This document shows positions 24,513-34,336 of a DNA stretch of 64,000 nt, piece by piece; within the stretch, counting starts at the first letter, position 1; every line of letters begins with the position of its first letter. Source of the stretch: Solirubrobacteraceae bacterium (GTDB lineage: Bacteria; Actinomycetota; Thermoleophilia; Solirubrobacterales; Solirubrobacteraceae); NCBI GenBank assembly GCA_030681525.1, contig JAUXSD010000216.1, forward strand, positions 1-64,000, given 5' to 3'. The position numbers were made by a program, and so were the translations under genes. The notes under the pieces were generated by a model. That model was not told the origin of the DNA, did no database searches, and saw nothing but the letters and a program-made list of their open reading frames with translations.

Positions 24513-27500
24513 GTGCTCGAACTGCGCCTCCTCGGTGGTCTCCGTGCCGCGGTGGACGGGCGGCCGGTCGAGCTGCCGGCCGACGCGCGGGCGCGCGAGC
24601 TGCTGGCCCGGCTGGCGCTGTCGCCGGGGCCGCACCCGCGCTCGGCGCTGGCCGGCCGCCTGCGCCCCGACGTCCCGGAGCAGAGCGCCCGCAAGACGCT
24701 GCGCAACGCCCTCTACGAGTTGCGCCGGGCACTCGGACCGGCGGGCGCCGAAGCGCTGGCGGTCAGCGGCCAGCGCGTCGGGCTGGGCCCCGCCGGGGTT
24801 TGGGTCGACCTGTGGGAGTTTCGCCGCTGCCTCGCCGACGGGCGTCTCGAGGCCGCCGCCGAGGCGGGTCATGGCGAGCTGCTCGACGGCTTCGACGGCG
24901 ACTGGGCGCTGCGCGCGCGGGAGGAGCACGCCGCCGAGCTGGCGGGTGTGCTCGCCGCGCTGGCCGCGCGTGCCGAGCAATCCGGCGACGTACCCGCCGC
25001 GGTCGCGTGGGCGCGCCGGCGCGTCGCTGCCGAGCCGCTGGCCGAGGCGGCGCATCGCGAGCTCATCCGCCTGCTTGCGCTCGGCGACGATCGGCCGGCC
25101 GCGCTCGCCGCCGCCCGCGTCATGAGCGACCGCCTGCGCGCGGAGCTTGGGGTCCCGCCCTCGGCCGCGAGCCGCGCGCTCGTCGAGGCCGTCCGCCGCG
25201 GCGTCGTCGCGCGGCAGGCCCCGGAAGCCGCCACGCGGGTCGCACCCCCGCTGCCGGCCGCCCTGGCCGCCGCGGAGCACCCCGCGGGCCGCGAGCCCGC
25301 GCTGGCGCGGCTCGAGCAGGCGTGGGCGGACGCCGCGTCGGGAGCACAGCGCTTCGCCGTCGTCACCGGCGAGGCGGGCATCGGCAAGACCACGCTGGCG
25401 GCGGAGCTCGCCCGGCGCGTCCACGCGCAGGGTGGCGCGGTGCTGCTCGGGCGCAGCGACGAGCACGCGCTCGTGCCCTTCCAGCCGTGGATCGAGGCGC
25501 TGGAGCGACTGCTCGACGCGCTGCAGGCCGGTGACGCCGATCACTGGCTGAGCGCGCACGACGGGGCGCTGGCGCGCCTGCTGCCGGCGCGCAGCGCGGG
25601 GCAGGCGGCGACCGGCGGGCCGCGCGAGCGCTACCTCGCGTTCGACCTCGTGCGGGCGCTGCTCGACGACGTCGCCGCGCGCCGGCCGCTGCTGCTCGTG
25701 CTCGACGACGTCCACTGGGCGGACGCGGACTCGCTCCTGCTGCTGCGCCACCTCGCCCGGTCCGCTCCGCGCCGGCGGCTGCTGGTCGTCCTCAACGCCC
25801 GGTCCGACGAGATCGAACCGGCCGCCGCCCAGACCTTGGCCGAGCTGCGTCGCGAGGGACCGCTCGTCGACATCGCGCTCGCCGGCCTCGACGAGGACGC
25901 GGTGGCGGCGGTGATCGCGCGGCACAGCGGGGTCGCCGACCGCCAGTCCGCGCAGCGCTATCGCACGCGCAGCGGAGGCAACCCGTTGTTCCTCGGGGAG
26001 CTCCTGCGCGCGGCCCAGGACACCGTCGCTGACGTCGCGGGTCCGCCGGCGGGCGTACGCGACATGATCGCCCGCCGCCTGGCGCGGCTCGATCCGCCCG
26101 CCGTGCGCGCGCTCGAGGTGGCAGCGGTCTGCGGGGTGCAGTTCGACGTGAGCGTGCTCGGGCGTGTCGACGACCGGCCGGTCGTCGACGTCCTCGAGGC
26201 GCTGGATGCGGCGATCGACGCGGCGCTCGTCGTGCAGAGCGACCGGCGCGGACGCTACGCGTTCGCGCACGCGCTCGTCAGCGAGGCCATCGTCCACGGG
26301 CTGGCGCCGTCGCGCCGCGCACGGCTGCACCTGCGGGTCGCCGACGTCCTCGCCGACCGGCACGACGCGGGCGGGGCCGGCGCCGGCGCGGTCGTCCGTC
26401 ACCTGCGCGGCGCCGGGCCGCTGGCCGGCGACGACCGCCTGGCGACGTGGGAGCTGGCCGCCGCGCGCGAGGCCAGTGCCGCGCTGGCCCACGCCGACGC
26501 GGCAACGCACCTCGAGGCGGCGCTGGCCGCGCGGTCAGGCGCTGCGGGTGCCGAACGGGCAGAGCTCCTGCTCGAGCTCGGCCGCGCCAGCGACCGAGCC
26601 GGGCGCAGCGGACGGGCACGCGCCGCGTTCGCCGAGGCCGCGGAACTTGCCACCACCGAGAACGACTCGCCGCGCCTTGCCCGAGCGGCCCTCGGCCACG
26701 GCGGGACGGCGGTCGTCATCGCCGCGGCCGACGCGACGACCGTGCGGCTGCTCGAGGCTGCGCTGGCGGCCGTGCCGGCCGGCGATGCGGCGACGCGCGC
26801 CCGGCTGCTCGCGCGGCTGTCGGTCGAGCTGTACTACAGCGACCCGGATCGGGCCCGCGAGCTCGGCGCGCTCGCGGTCGAGCGGGCGCGCAGCACGAAC
26901 GACGCCACGGCGCTGGCGGCGGCGCTGAACGCACACCGCGTCGCGCTGTGGACCCCGCACCACGTCCATGAGCGGCTGGCCGTCGCCGGCGAGATGGTGG
27001 CCGCCGCCGACGCGGCCGGTGATCGCGCGGCGATGCTGCAGGGGCGCAACTGGCGCGTCGTCGACCTGCTCGAGCTCGGCCGGGTCAGCGCGGCGGCGAC
27101 CGAGATCGACGCGTATGAGGCGCTCGCCGAGGCGGTCGCGCTTCCGCACTTCGGCTGGTACGTGCCGCTGTGGCGCGGCACGCTCGCGATGCTGACCGGC
27201 CGGTGGGACGCGGCGGACGAGTTGGCAGAGCGGGCGCTCGCGCTCGCGCGCCGGGCCGACGATCCCAACGGGCCGCTGTTTGTCGGCATCCAGCGCGAGC
27301 ACACCCAGTTCACCCAGCGGCGGATCGCCGAGATCGACCGCGCACGCCTCGTCGCCGAAGGGGAGGCTTCGCCCGCCACCGACGGGTGGCGCGTCCACCT
27401 GGCCCTCGTCGACGCCGAGACCGGAGCGATCGAGGACGCGCGTCGCCTCGTCGCCGAGCTCGCCCGCGACGGCGCCCGCGCGCTGACGATGGACGTCAAC

Positions 27501-27905
27501 TGGCACGCCGCCTCGATCCTCGCCGACGCCGCGGTGCAGGTGGGCGACCGCGAGGCGGGCGCGACGCTGTACGCGCTGCTCGAGCCGCACGCCGCCCTGT
27601 TTCCGCTCATCGCCCGTGCGGTCGGATGCCTGGGTTCCAACGAGCTCTACGTCGGGCGCCTGGCCGGCCTGCTCGGCCGCCACGACGAGGCCGAGGCGCG
27701 GTTGCGCCGCTCCGTGGCCGAGAACGATCGCGCCGGCGCCGGGCCCCACGCCGCCCTCGCGCTGATGCGCCTCGGCGAGGTGCTCGGGGCGCGCGGGGAG
27801 CGCGACGCGGCGCGCGAGGTCCTGCAGCAGGCCCGGCAGCGGGCGGACGCGCTCGCCATGCCGGCGCTGGGCGCCGACGTCCGGCGGCGGCTGGAGGCGA
27901 CCTGA
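24513..27905 (+). CDS. BTAD/AAA-ATPase transcriptional regulator (SARP/AfsR-like)
   Basis: An 1130-residue regulator starting at GTG 24513. Order: N-terminal winged helix (~1-85, LELRLLGGLRAAVDGRPVEL), bacterial transcriptional activation domain (~90-230), AAA/NB-ARC-like ATPase with Walker A GEAGIGKTT (~286-294) and Walker B LLLVLDDVHWAD (~395-406), then ~600 residues of TPR-like helices. No C-terminal LuxR helix-turn-helix is present. AfsR/SARP proteins of this kind activate secondary-metabolite genes, using ATP binding as a switch. The near-leaderless promoter with SARP-like repeats suggests autoregulation and control of the divergent FAD oxidase/exporter pair. It converges on the second BTAD gene with a 3-base gap. 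Confidence 0.87.
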   Translation: MLELRLLGGLRAAVDGRPVELPADARARELLARLALSPGPHPRSALAGRLRPDVPEQSARKTLRNALYELRRALGPAGAEALAVSGQRVGLGPAGVWVDLWEFRRCLADGRLEAAAEAGHGELLDGFDGDWALRAREEHAAELAGVLAALAARAEQSGDVPAAVAWARRRVAAEPLAEAAHRELIRLLALGDDRPAALAAARVMSDRLRAELGVPPSAASRALVEAVRRGVVARQAPEAATRVAPPLPAALAAAEHPAGREPALARLEQAWADAASGAQRFAVVTGEAGIGKTTLAAELARRVHAQGGAVLLGRSDEHALVPFQPWIEALERLLDALQAGDADHWLSAHDGALARLLPARSAGQAATGGPRERYLAFDLVRALLDDVAARRPLLLVLDDVHWADADSLLLLRHLARSAPRRRLLVVLNARSDEIEPAAAQTLAELRREGPLVDIALAGLDEDAVAAVIARHSGVADRQSAQRYRTRSGGNPLFLGELLRAAQDTVADVAGPPAGVRDMIARRLARLDPPAVRALEVAAVCGVQFDVSVLGRVDDRPVVDVLEALDAAIDAALVVQSDRRGRYAFAHALVSEAIVHGLAPSRRARLHLRVADVLADRHDAGGAGAGAVVRHLRGAGPLAGDDRLATWELAAAREASAALAHADAATHLEAALAARSGAAGAERAELLLELGRASDRAGRSGRARAAFAEAAELATTENDSPRLARAALGHGGTAVVIAAADATTVRLLEAALAAVPAGDAATRARLLARLSVELYYSDPDRARELGALAVERARSTNDATALAAALNAHRVALWTPHHVHERLAVAGEMVAAADAAGDRAAMLQGRNWRVVDLLELGRVSAAATEIDAYEALAEAVALPHFGWYVPLWRGTLAMLTGRWDAADELAERALALARRADDPNGPLFVGIQREHTQFTQRRIAEIDRARLVAEGEASPATDGWRVHLALVDAETGAIEDARRLVAELARDGARALTMDVNWHAASILADAAVQVGDREAGATLYALLEPHAALFPLIARAVGCLGSNELYVGRLAGLLGRHDEAEARLRRSVAENDRAGAGPHAALALMRLGEVLGARGERDAAREVLQQARQRADALAMPALGADVRRRLEAT

Positions 27906-27908
27906 TCC

Positions 27909-30900
27909 TCAGCCCTGCTCGGCGAGCATCGCGCAGCGCCGCGCGTCGAGCGGCTGGCCCCACGCACCGAACTCGGCGGCGGCGCGATGCAGGTGATCGC
28001 GCGCCTCGTCGCGGCGCCCGCCGGCGCGCGCGACCCAGCCGCGTACCTCCGCGACCGCGGCGTGCCACGCCGGCGGGAGCGCGATGACCTCGAGCGCGGT
28101 CTCGCAGGACTGTGCGTAGCGGTCGGCGCGACCGACATCGCCGGCGCGGGCGGCGGCGATCGCCGCCGGGACGACGAACGCGATGCGGCAGGTCGGGCAC
28201 GTCTCGGCGGGGCCGCGGATCGCGTCCTCGGCCTCCCGCACGAGCTCGAGGCCGGCGGCCGGCTCGGCGGCCGCCTGCACCATCGCGCCGTAGATGCGAT
28301 CGAGCGTGTGGTGGCCGACCTCGGACTCGCGCGCCATCAGCAACGCGTCGGCGAGAAACGGCCGCGCGAGCTCGCAGCGGCCGCGGTACGTCGCCACCTG
28401 GGCGCGCCCGAGGAGCGACAGCGCCTCCCCCGCGACGGCGCCGATGGCGCCGTGCAGGCGTGCGCCCTCGGCGAAGTCGCGGTCGGCCTCGTCCAGCCGG
28501 CCCGCGAGGATCTCGGCCTCCCCGCGCAGGGTGAGCGCGAACGCGTGGCCGCGGGCCGCGCCGATCCGCTCGGCCTCGGCGGCGAGACCGTCGGCGAACG
28601 CGATGATCTCGGCGTTGGGCAGCCCGCCGTGGAGCATTCGCTCGGTGACGCACAGCTGCCCGTCGAACACCCGGGTGGCGATCTCGGGCAGATGGTGCGT
28701 GGCGCGCAGGTACTCCCGCAGCCGCGCGGGCAGCTCGCCCTGCGCGTGAGCGGCCAGGGCGTGAGCCCACGTCGCATCGAGGATCGCGCCCGGGTCCCCG
28801 AGCTCGATCGCGAGGCGATGCGCCTCGTCGGCCTTCGCCGCGGCGGTCGCGGAATCGGCGTAGGCGCCGATCGCGGCGGCGGCGCTGAGGGTCAGCGCCT
28901 CGGCCAGGCGGCCGACGGTCGTGCGCGGCGTGGCGCCGTCGAGCGTGCGCAGCGCGCCGGTGGGGTCGCTGGCCTTGAGCTGTGCGAGCGCCTGGCGCGC
29001 CTTCAGCTCCTGGGCGGCGGGTTCACCGACCGCCTCCGCGGCGGCGGCGTAGGCGGCGGGAGCCCCGCTGTCGCCCAGGGCGTCGAGGATCTCCGCCCGC
29101 AGGCAGAGCGCCTCGGCGTGGGCGGGCCGCTCGAGGAGCAGCCGGTCGACCTGGGCGCGCGCATCGGCGTAGGCGCCGATCTTCGTCGCGTGGCGCGCCG
29201 CGCGCAACAGCCACGGGACCGCCGCGGCCGGCCGCTCGCCCTTCAGCCAATGACGGGCGATGAGCGTGGCCGCGGCGCCCGCGACCTCGAGCCGGCGCGC
29301 GGCGTCGCGGTGCAGGCCGACGCGCCGATGCGGCGCCATGTCGTCGGTGAGCGCCTGGCGGACCAGCGCATGGCGGAAGCGGTAGCGCGTCCCCGCGACG
29401 ACGAGCAGTCCGGCGTCCAGCGCCGCGTCGAGCAGCGCGAAGGCGGCGGCCTCGTCGTGGCCGGTCAGCGCGAGGACGCTGGCGATGTCGAGGTCGTCCT
29501 CGACGATGGCCAGGGTGGTCAGTGCGCCCAGCGCCTCCGCGTCCAGGCCGGCGAATCGCTCCCTGATCGCGGCGCGGACGGTCTCGGGCAGCGGGCTCGA
29601 CGGATCCGTGCCGAGCGAGCGCGCGAGCTCGAGGGCGAAGAACGGGTTGCCCTGCGCGCTGTGGACGATCGCGTCCACCGCGTCCGGGGCGGGCCGCTGC
29701 GCCGCGGCGAGCGTCACGAGCTGCGCGATCGCGGCGTCCTCCAGCGGCCCGAGCTCGAGCGCCAGCGTGCGGTCGCCGCGCGCGAGCCGGCGGATGCCCT
29801 GCGGCAGGCTCGTCCGGATCCACTCGGCGCGGCAGGCGAGCAGCACGACGAGGGGATGCCGGCCGCCGCCGGCGACGAGCTGGTGCAGCACGTCGGCGGT
29901 CGCCTCGTCGCAGAGGTGGGCGTCCTCGATGCACAGCAGCGTCGGCGAACCGCCCTCGGCCAGCGCAAGCGCGCGCCAGAACGCCGCGACGACCTGATGG
30001 CGCGTCAGGGCGCTGTCCAGCGGGGGCGCCGGCCCGGCCAGCGGGTTCAGCTCGGCCAGCACCGAGTGCGTGCGACGTGGCAGGGCATCCAGCGGCCCGC
30101 GGCCATGAACGAGCAGCTGGGCGACAGCCGACCCGATCGGGTCGTAGGGCGCGCCGGTGGCGCTGGCGCCGGTGCTGAGGATCCGCCAGCCGCCGGCGAC
30201 GGCACGGCGCATCGCCTCGCGGCAGAGCGCCGACTTGCCGATGCCGGCCCTGCCTCGCACGAGCACCGCCGCCGCACCGCCCTCCGCGACCCGCTCGCGC
30301 AGGCCGTCGAGGTCGGCCAGCTCGAGCCCCCGGCCGACGAAGGTGTCCTCGCCGAGCCGGATGCCTGCCGTGCACAGGTCGTAGAGCGCGCGCGTCTGCA
30401 CCCCGGGATGGGTGCCGAGCTCACGGATCAGCGCGATCCGCAGCCGCTCGTAGCAGCGCAGCGCAACGTGCCGCCGGTCCGCTTCGATGGCCGCCCGCAT
30501 GAGCTGCTGGCAGGCGATCTCGTCGGTCGGCTCGATCTCCACCAGCCGCTCCCACTGCTGCGTCCGGCGCAGAAGCTCGGCGAGCACGGCCCGCGCCCGC
30601 CGGCGCGGTTGCTGCGTCCACTCCTCGTACGGGCTGGCGGGCAGCACGTCGCCCCGGTATGCCGCCGCGACGCGAGCGCACGCACGGTCGTCGCCGCGGC
30701 GCAGGGCGAGGTCGCCCTCGGTCAGGAAGCGCTCGGCGTCGCAGATCACCGTGCGCGAGGGGAAGAGCGCGACCTGGCCGCCGCGCAGCACGACCGCATC
30801 CGCCTCGCCGAGCACGCGGCGGGCATGGTGCGCCGCCTTGCGCAGGTTCGCCGCCCCCGCCTCCCGCCCGAGGTGCGGCCAGAGGTGCTCGAGCACCTGG

Positions 30901-31121
30901 TCGCGGACGAGCCGGTGTCCATCCGCGAGCGCCAGGAGCGCCACGAGCTCCTGAGCCCGGCGCCCGGGCCAGTCGGCCTCGAGGATCTCGCGGTGGCCGA
31001 TCCGGACACGGAAGCCGCCCAGCAGGTCGATCCGCGCGGCGTCTGGTGTGGGTGGCGCTACGCCGATCCCGCAGGACCCCCGCCGGCCGAGCCCCCGCCC
31101 GCGTACACCGCGCGGAACCAC
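27909..31121 (-). CDS. BTAD/AAA-ATPase transcriptional regulator
   Basis: About 1,070 residues. A winged helix (ARIDLLGGFRVRIGHREIL, then WPGRRAQELVALLALADGHRL) and BTAD (~100-270) are followed by an ATPase with Walker A RGRAGIGKSALC (~290-301), Walker B-like LLCIEDAHLCDE, and a long TPR-like C-terminal half. No LuxR motif ends it. The start is uncertain: no ATG, GTG or TTG lies close to the first domain, the nearest in-frame one is GTG 31121, and that adds an unnatural Gly/Arg-rich lead overlapping the TetR 3' end by 64 bases. Translation may be coupled to the TetR gene, or a non-canonical start may be used. Target genes are unknown. Confidence 0.8.
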   Translation of the reverse strand: MVPRGVRGRGLGRRGSCGIGVAPPTPDAARIDLLGGFRVRIGHREILEADWPGRRAQELVALLALADGHRLVRDQVLEHLWPHLGREAGAANLRKAAHHARRVLGEADAVVLRGGQVALFPSRTVICDAERFLTEGDLALRRGDDRACARVAAAYRGDVLPASPYEEWTQQPRRRARAVLAELLRRTQQWERLVEIEPTDEIACQQLMRAAIEADRRHVALRCYERLRIALIRELGTHPGVQTRALYDLCTAGIRLGEDTFVGRGLELADLDGLRERVAEGGAAAVLVRGRAGIGKSALCREAMRRAVAGGWRILSTGASATGAPYDPIGSAVAQLLVHGRGPLDALPRRTHSVLAELNPLAGPAPPLDSALTRHQVVAAFWRALALAEGGSPTLLCIEDAHLCDEATADVLHQLVAGGGRHPLVVLLACRAEWIRTSLPQGIRRLARGDRTLALELGPLEDAAIAQLVTLAAAQRPAPDAVDAIVHSAQGNPFFALELARSLGTDPSSPLPETVRAAIRERFAGLDAEALGALTTLAIVEDDLDIASVLALTGHDEAAAFALLDAALDAGLLVVAGTRYRFRHALVRQALTDDMAPHRRVGLHRDAARRLEVAGAAATLIARHWLKGERPAAAVPWLLRAARHATKIGAYADARAQVDRLLLERPAHAEALCLRAEILDALGDSGAPAAYAAAAEAVGEPAAQELKARQALAQLKASDPTGALRTLDGATPRTTVGRLAEALTLSAAAAIGAYADSATAAAKADEAHRLAIELGDPGAILDATWAHALAAHAQGELPARLREYLRATHHLPEIATRVFDGQLCVTERMLHGGLPNAEIIAFADGLAAEAERIGAARGHAFALTLRGEAEILAGRLDEADRDFAEGARLHGAIGAVAGEALSLLGRAQVATYRGRCELARPFLADALLMARESEVGHHTLDRIYGAMVQAAAEPAAGLELVREAEDAIRGPAETCPTCRIAFVVPAAIAAARAGDVGRADRYAQSCETALEVIALPPAWHAAVAEVRGWVARAGGRRDEARDHLHRAAAEFGAWGQPLDARRCAMLAEQG

Positions 31122-31756
31122 AGCTCGGTCAGCTGGCGCACCGCCTCGCGCATGTCGCGGCCGTTGCGGATGACCTCGATCGTCAGGTGGCGCTCGACCA
31201 TCGCGCACAGCGCCTGCGCCGCCACCCGCGCCGGGATGTCGCCGGGCGCCTGGCCGCGCAGCTGGTCGCGCGCGATGCGCGCCTCGGCGCCGGCGATGAA
31301 GCGGTTGACGTAGGGCTCCCACTGCGACGGCATGTGCTCGTCGGAGCCGTACAGATGCGCCGCGAGCACGAGGATCGGGCCGTTGCGGTTGACGACCCCC
31401 ACGAACCGCGCCAGGCCGAGCGCGAGCTCCATCCGCGGATCCCCCGACCCCTCGAAGTACGGCGACGCCGCGTCGTCCATGTCGGCGAACGCCTGCTGGA
31501 TGAGGCGGTCCATGACCGCGCGCTTGTTCTCGAAGTAGAAGTAGACCGTCGTGCGCGATACGAACGCCCGCCGCGCGATGGTGTCGATCGTGACCTGCTC
31601 GTGCGAGCCCTCGCTGAGCAGCTCGCGGGCGGCCTCGAGGATCGCGTCCTCGGTCGCGTTGCGCGGCGCCAGGAGGCCGGGCGCCGCCGCGGCACCGTCT
31701 CCCGCCGTGCCCGGTCCGTTACCGGCGGGCTTCGAAGTGGGCGGCGATTCGCTCAC
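31058..31756 (-). CDS. TetR/AcrR-family transcriptional regulator
   Basis: A 232-residue repressor-type protein. A Pro/Gly/Ala-rich 30-residue lead precedes the TetR helix-turn-helix: ATEDAILEAARELLSEGSHEQVTIDTIARRAFVSRTTVYFYFENK. An alpha-helical ligand/dimer domain follows. Its 5' end overlaps the 3' end of the carboxyltransferase gene by 38 bases, so it is the last or a late gene of the FAS operon unless an inner start is used. In other actinobacteria FasR-type TetR proteins control fabD operons, so control of fatty acid synthesis here is a plausible inference. The Gly-rich tail is low complexity. Confidence 0.87.
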   Translation of the reverse strand: MSESPPTSKPAGNGPGTAGDGAAAAPGLLAPRNATEDAILEAARELLSEGSHEQVTIDTIARRAFVSRTTVYFYFENKRAVMDRLIQQAFADMDDAASPYFEGSGDPRMELALGLARFVGVVNRNGPILVLAAHLYGSDEHMPSQWEPYVNRFIAGAEARIARDQLRGQAPGDIPARVAAQALCAMVERHLTIEVIRNGRDMREAVRQLTELWFRAVYAGGGSAGGGPAGSA

Positions 31757-33137
31757 GAGTCTTGTCCGGGCTCACGATCTCGTCGATGAACCCGGCCTTC
31801 GCGGCGATCGCGACCGGCAGGTGCTGCTCCTCGTAGGCGGCGGCCAGCTCGGCGGGATCGGCGCCGGCCTCGAGATCGCGGCGGTGCACGATCTCGATCG
31901 CCTGCGGCGCGCCCATGACGCCGATCGTGGCGCCGGGCCAGGCGAGCGTGAGGTCGTGTCCGAGGTCGCGGCAGTTCATGACGATGTACGCACCACCGTA
32001 CGCCTGTCGCATGGTCACTGTCACGCGCGGCATCTCGCAGACCGAGAACGCCCGCAGCAGCTCGGCCCCGCGGCGCAGCACGGCCTCGCGCTCCTGGCGC
32101 ACGCCGGGGCGGTAGCCGGGCGTGTCGGAGAGCACGACCAGCGGGATCTGGTACCTGTCGCACATGTTCACGAACCAGGCGCCCTTGTCGGACGCGGCGG
32201 CATCGAGCACGCCGCCGAGGTAGCGCGCCTGGTTGGCGATGACGCCGACCGGGTGGCCCTCGATGCGGCCGAAGCCGATGACCATGTTCTTCGCGTAGCG
32301 CTTGCTCAGCTCGAGGAACTCGCCGCCGTCGAGCAGGTGGCCGATGACGTCGCGCACGTCGTAGACCAGGCGCTTGTTCGCGGGGATCGGGTCCGACGGA
32401 TCGCCGGGCAGCGGATCGACCGGCTCGCGGTAGGGCAGCGGCCCGCCCGGCGTGCCGGGAAAGTAGGAGAGCGCCTGGCGGATGAGCGCGGAGGCGGCGA
32501 CGTCGTCGTCGGCCTCGACGTGCGACACGCCGCTCTTGCGGTGCACGCGATGGCCGCCGAGCTCGACGCCCGTGACGACCTCGCGGGTGACCTTCGCGAT
32601 GACGCGCGGGCCCGTGAGGAACATCTGCGCCTCCTCGCCGACCATCATCACCAGGGTGCCGAGCGACGGCGAGTACGCCGCGCCGCCCGCGCAGGGCCCG
32701 CAGATGACGCTGATCTGCGGCACCGTCGCACGCGACGTCGCGCGGAAGATCGAGGCGTACGCCCCGAGCGCGCCGATGCCCTCCTGCAGGCGTGCCCCGC
32801 CGGAGTGCAGGAAGCCGACGACCGGCGCGCCGGCCTTGTTGGCGGCCTCGATGGTCCTGACGATCGTCGCCCCGCCGGCCTGGCCGAGCGAGCCGCCCTT
32901 GTGCTTGACGTTCTGCGCCCACACGTACACCGGCCGGCCGTCGACGCGGCCCGAGCCGCAGATGACGCCGTCGCCGGAGTGGGTGCGCGTCGGGTGGAAG
33001 GAGCGCTCGTCGAGCAGCAGGTCGATCCGCACCTGCGCCGCGAGCGGCGGCTCCGCGACGACCTTGGCCGAGCTCGCCCCGTTGCCGCTGCCGACTTCTG
33101 CCTCCGGCGTCACCGCGCTTCCCCCAGGTGCCGTCAC
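31719..33137 (-). CDS. Acetyl/acyl-CoA carboxylase carboxyltransferase subunit
   Basis: A 472-residue biotin-dependent carboxyltransferase of the acyl-CoA carboxylase beta type (single chain with both crotonase-like halves). It transfers CO2 from carboxybiotin to acetyl- or propionyl-CoA. Visible features are GFLHSGGARLQEGIGALGAYASIF with the acyl-CoA oxyanion-hole Gly pair, CGPCAGGAAYSPSLG, and in the second half LSDTPGYRPGVRQE, YGGAYIVMNCRDLGHD and ATIGVMGAPQAIEIVHRR. GTG 33137 overlaps the fabF stop (GTGA); a second GTG at 33113 with a GGGGGA site is possible. As the last biosynthetic gene after fabF it most likely makes malonyl-CoA for the same FAS. No biotin carboxylase or carrier gene is in the window. 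Confidence 0.88.
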   Translation of the reverse strand: MTAPGGSAVTPEAEVGSGNGASSAKVVAEPPLAAQVRIDLLLDERSFHPTRTHSGDGVICGSGRVDGRPVYVWAQNVKHKGGSLGQAGGATIVRTIEAANKAGAPVVGFLHSGGARLQEGIGALGAYASIFRATSRATVPQISVICGPCAGGAAYSPSLGTLVMMVGEEAQMFLTGPRVIAKVTREVVTGVELGGHRVHRKSGVSHVEADDDVAASALIRQALSYFPGTPGGPLPYREPVDPLPGDPSDPIPANKRLVYDVRDVIGHLLDGGEFLELSKRYAKNMVIGFGRIEGHPVGVIANQARYLGGVLDAAASDKGAWFVNMCDRYQIPLVVLSDTPGYRPGVRQEREAVLRRGAELLRAFSVCEMPRVTVTMRQAYGGAYIVMNCRDLGHDLTLAWPGATIGVMGAPQAIEIVHRRDLEAGADPAELAAAYEEQHLPVAIAAKAGFIDEIVSPDKTRERIAAHFEARR

Positions 33138-34336
33138 GTCGCCTTCCGGAACACGAGGCAGGCGTTCTGGCCGCCGAAGCCGAACGAGTTCGACATCGCG
33201 ACCGTGAGGCCCGGCGCCTCGCGCGGCCCGTCGGGGATGTAGTCCAGGTCGCAGTCGGGATCGACGTCCTGGAAGTTCAGCGTCGGCGGCAGCAGCCCGC
33301 GCTGCAACGCGCCGATCACGGCGATCGCCTCGACCGCGCCGGCCGCGCCGAGCAGGTGCCCGATCGCCGACTTCGTGCTCGACACCGGCGGCGAGCCGCC
33401 GTCGAAGATCGAGTGGATCGCGCGCGTCTCGATGCGGTCGTTGAACGGCGTCGACGTGCCGTGCGCGTTGATGTAGCCGACCTCCTCGACGCTCGTCTGA
33501 GCGTCCGACAGCGCCGCCCGCATCGCCTTCTCGGCGCCGCGGCCCTCCTTGTCGGGCTGCGTCATGTGAAACGCGTCGTTCGACGCGCCGTAGCCCGCGA
33601 CGTAGCCGAGGATCTTCGCCCCGCGCTTCTCCGCGTGCTCCTTGCGCTCCATGATGATCACGCCCGCGCCCTCGCCCATGACGAAGCCGTCGCGCTTGGC
33701 GTCGAACGGGCGCGAGATGCCCTCGCGCGACAGCGCGCCCAAGCGCCGGAAGGCGGCGATGCACAGCGGTGTGATCGCCGCCTCGGTGCCGCCCGCGACG
33801 ACGATGTCCGCCTCGCCGCGCTCGAGCATCCGCTTGGCCTCGCCGATCGCGTGGCTGCCCGTCGCACACGCCGACGAGACGCTGAAGCCGGGGCCGTGGG
33901 CGCCGAGCTCCATCGCGATCGCACCGGCGGCGGCGTTGGGCATCATCATCGTCACGAAGTGCGGCGACACCGCGCGCTCGCCGCCCTTGACGAACTCGCG
34001 GCACTCGTCCTCGAGCGTCTTGAGACCGCCGACGCCGGTGCCGACGAGGATCGCCAGGCGCTCGAGATCGATGCCGCCGTTGCCCAGGCCGGCCTCCTCG
34101 GCCGCCTGCACCGCGGCGCCGAACGCCAGCTGCGTATAGCGATCCGAGCGCCGCGCGAGCTTCGGCGACATCGCCGTCTCAGGGTCGAACTCGCTGCACG
34201 GGGCCATGCCGTCGACGATGCCGGAGCGGCGCTCGAGCACTGCGTCGACGAACGCGTCCGCCCCCTCGCCGATCGACGAGACGACACCGCGGCCGGTGAT
34301 CGCGATCTCGATGTGGGGGGACGCCCAGTCGCTCAT
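33134..34336 (-). CDS. fabF: Beta-ketoacyl-ACP synthase II, FabF
   Basis: A 400-residue condensing enzyme that elongates acyl-ACP with malonyl-ACP. The nucleophile is Cys157 in SVSSACATGSHA, with catalytic His in NAHGTSTPFND and His in KSAIGHLLGAAG. The C-terminal loop NSFGFGGQNACLVF is typical. The length is normal. ATG 34336 overlaps the acyl carrier protein stop (ATGA), and its stop overlaps the carboxyltransferase GTG, so three genes are translationally linked. Confidence 0.93.
   Translation of the reverse strand: MSDWASPHIEIAITGRGVVSSIGEGADAFVDAVLERRSGIVDGMAPCSEFDPETAMSPKLARRSDRYTQLAFGAAVQAAEEAGLGNGGIDLERLAILVGTGVGGLKTLEDECREFVKGGERAVSPHFVTMMMPNAAAGAIAMELGAHGPGFSVSSACATGSHAIGEAKRMLERGEADIVVAGGTEAAITPLCIAAFRRLGALSREGISRPFDAKRDGFVMGEGAGVIIMERKEHAEKRGAKILGYVAGYGASNDAFHMTQPDKEGRGAEKAMRAALSDAQTSVEEVGYINAHGTSTPFNDRIETRAIHSIFDGGSPPVSSTKSAIGHLLGAAGAVEAIAVIGALQRGLLPPTLNFQDVDPDCDLDYIPDGPREAPGLTVAMSNSFGFGGQNACLVFRKAT

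Noticed and set aside
27987-31313. 1,108-codon plus-strand open frame
   Set aside because: Antisense to the BTAD regulator with identifiable domains; composition is shadow-like.
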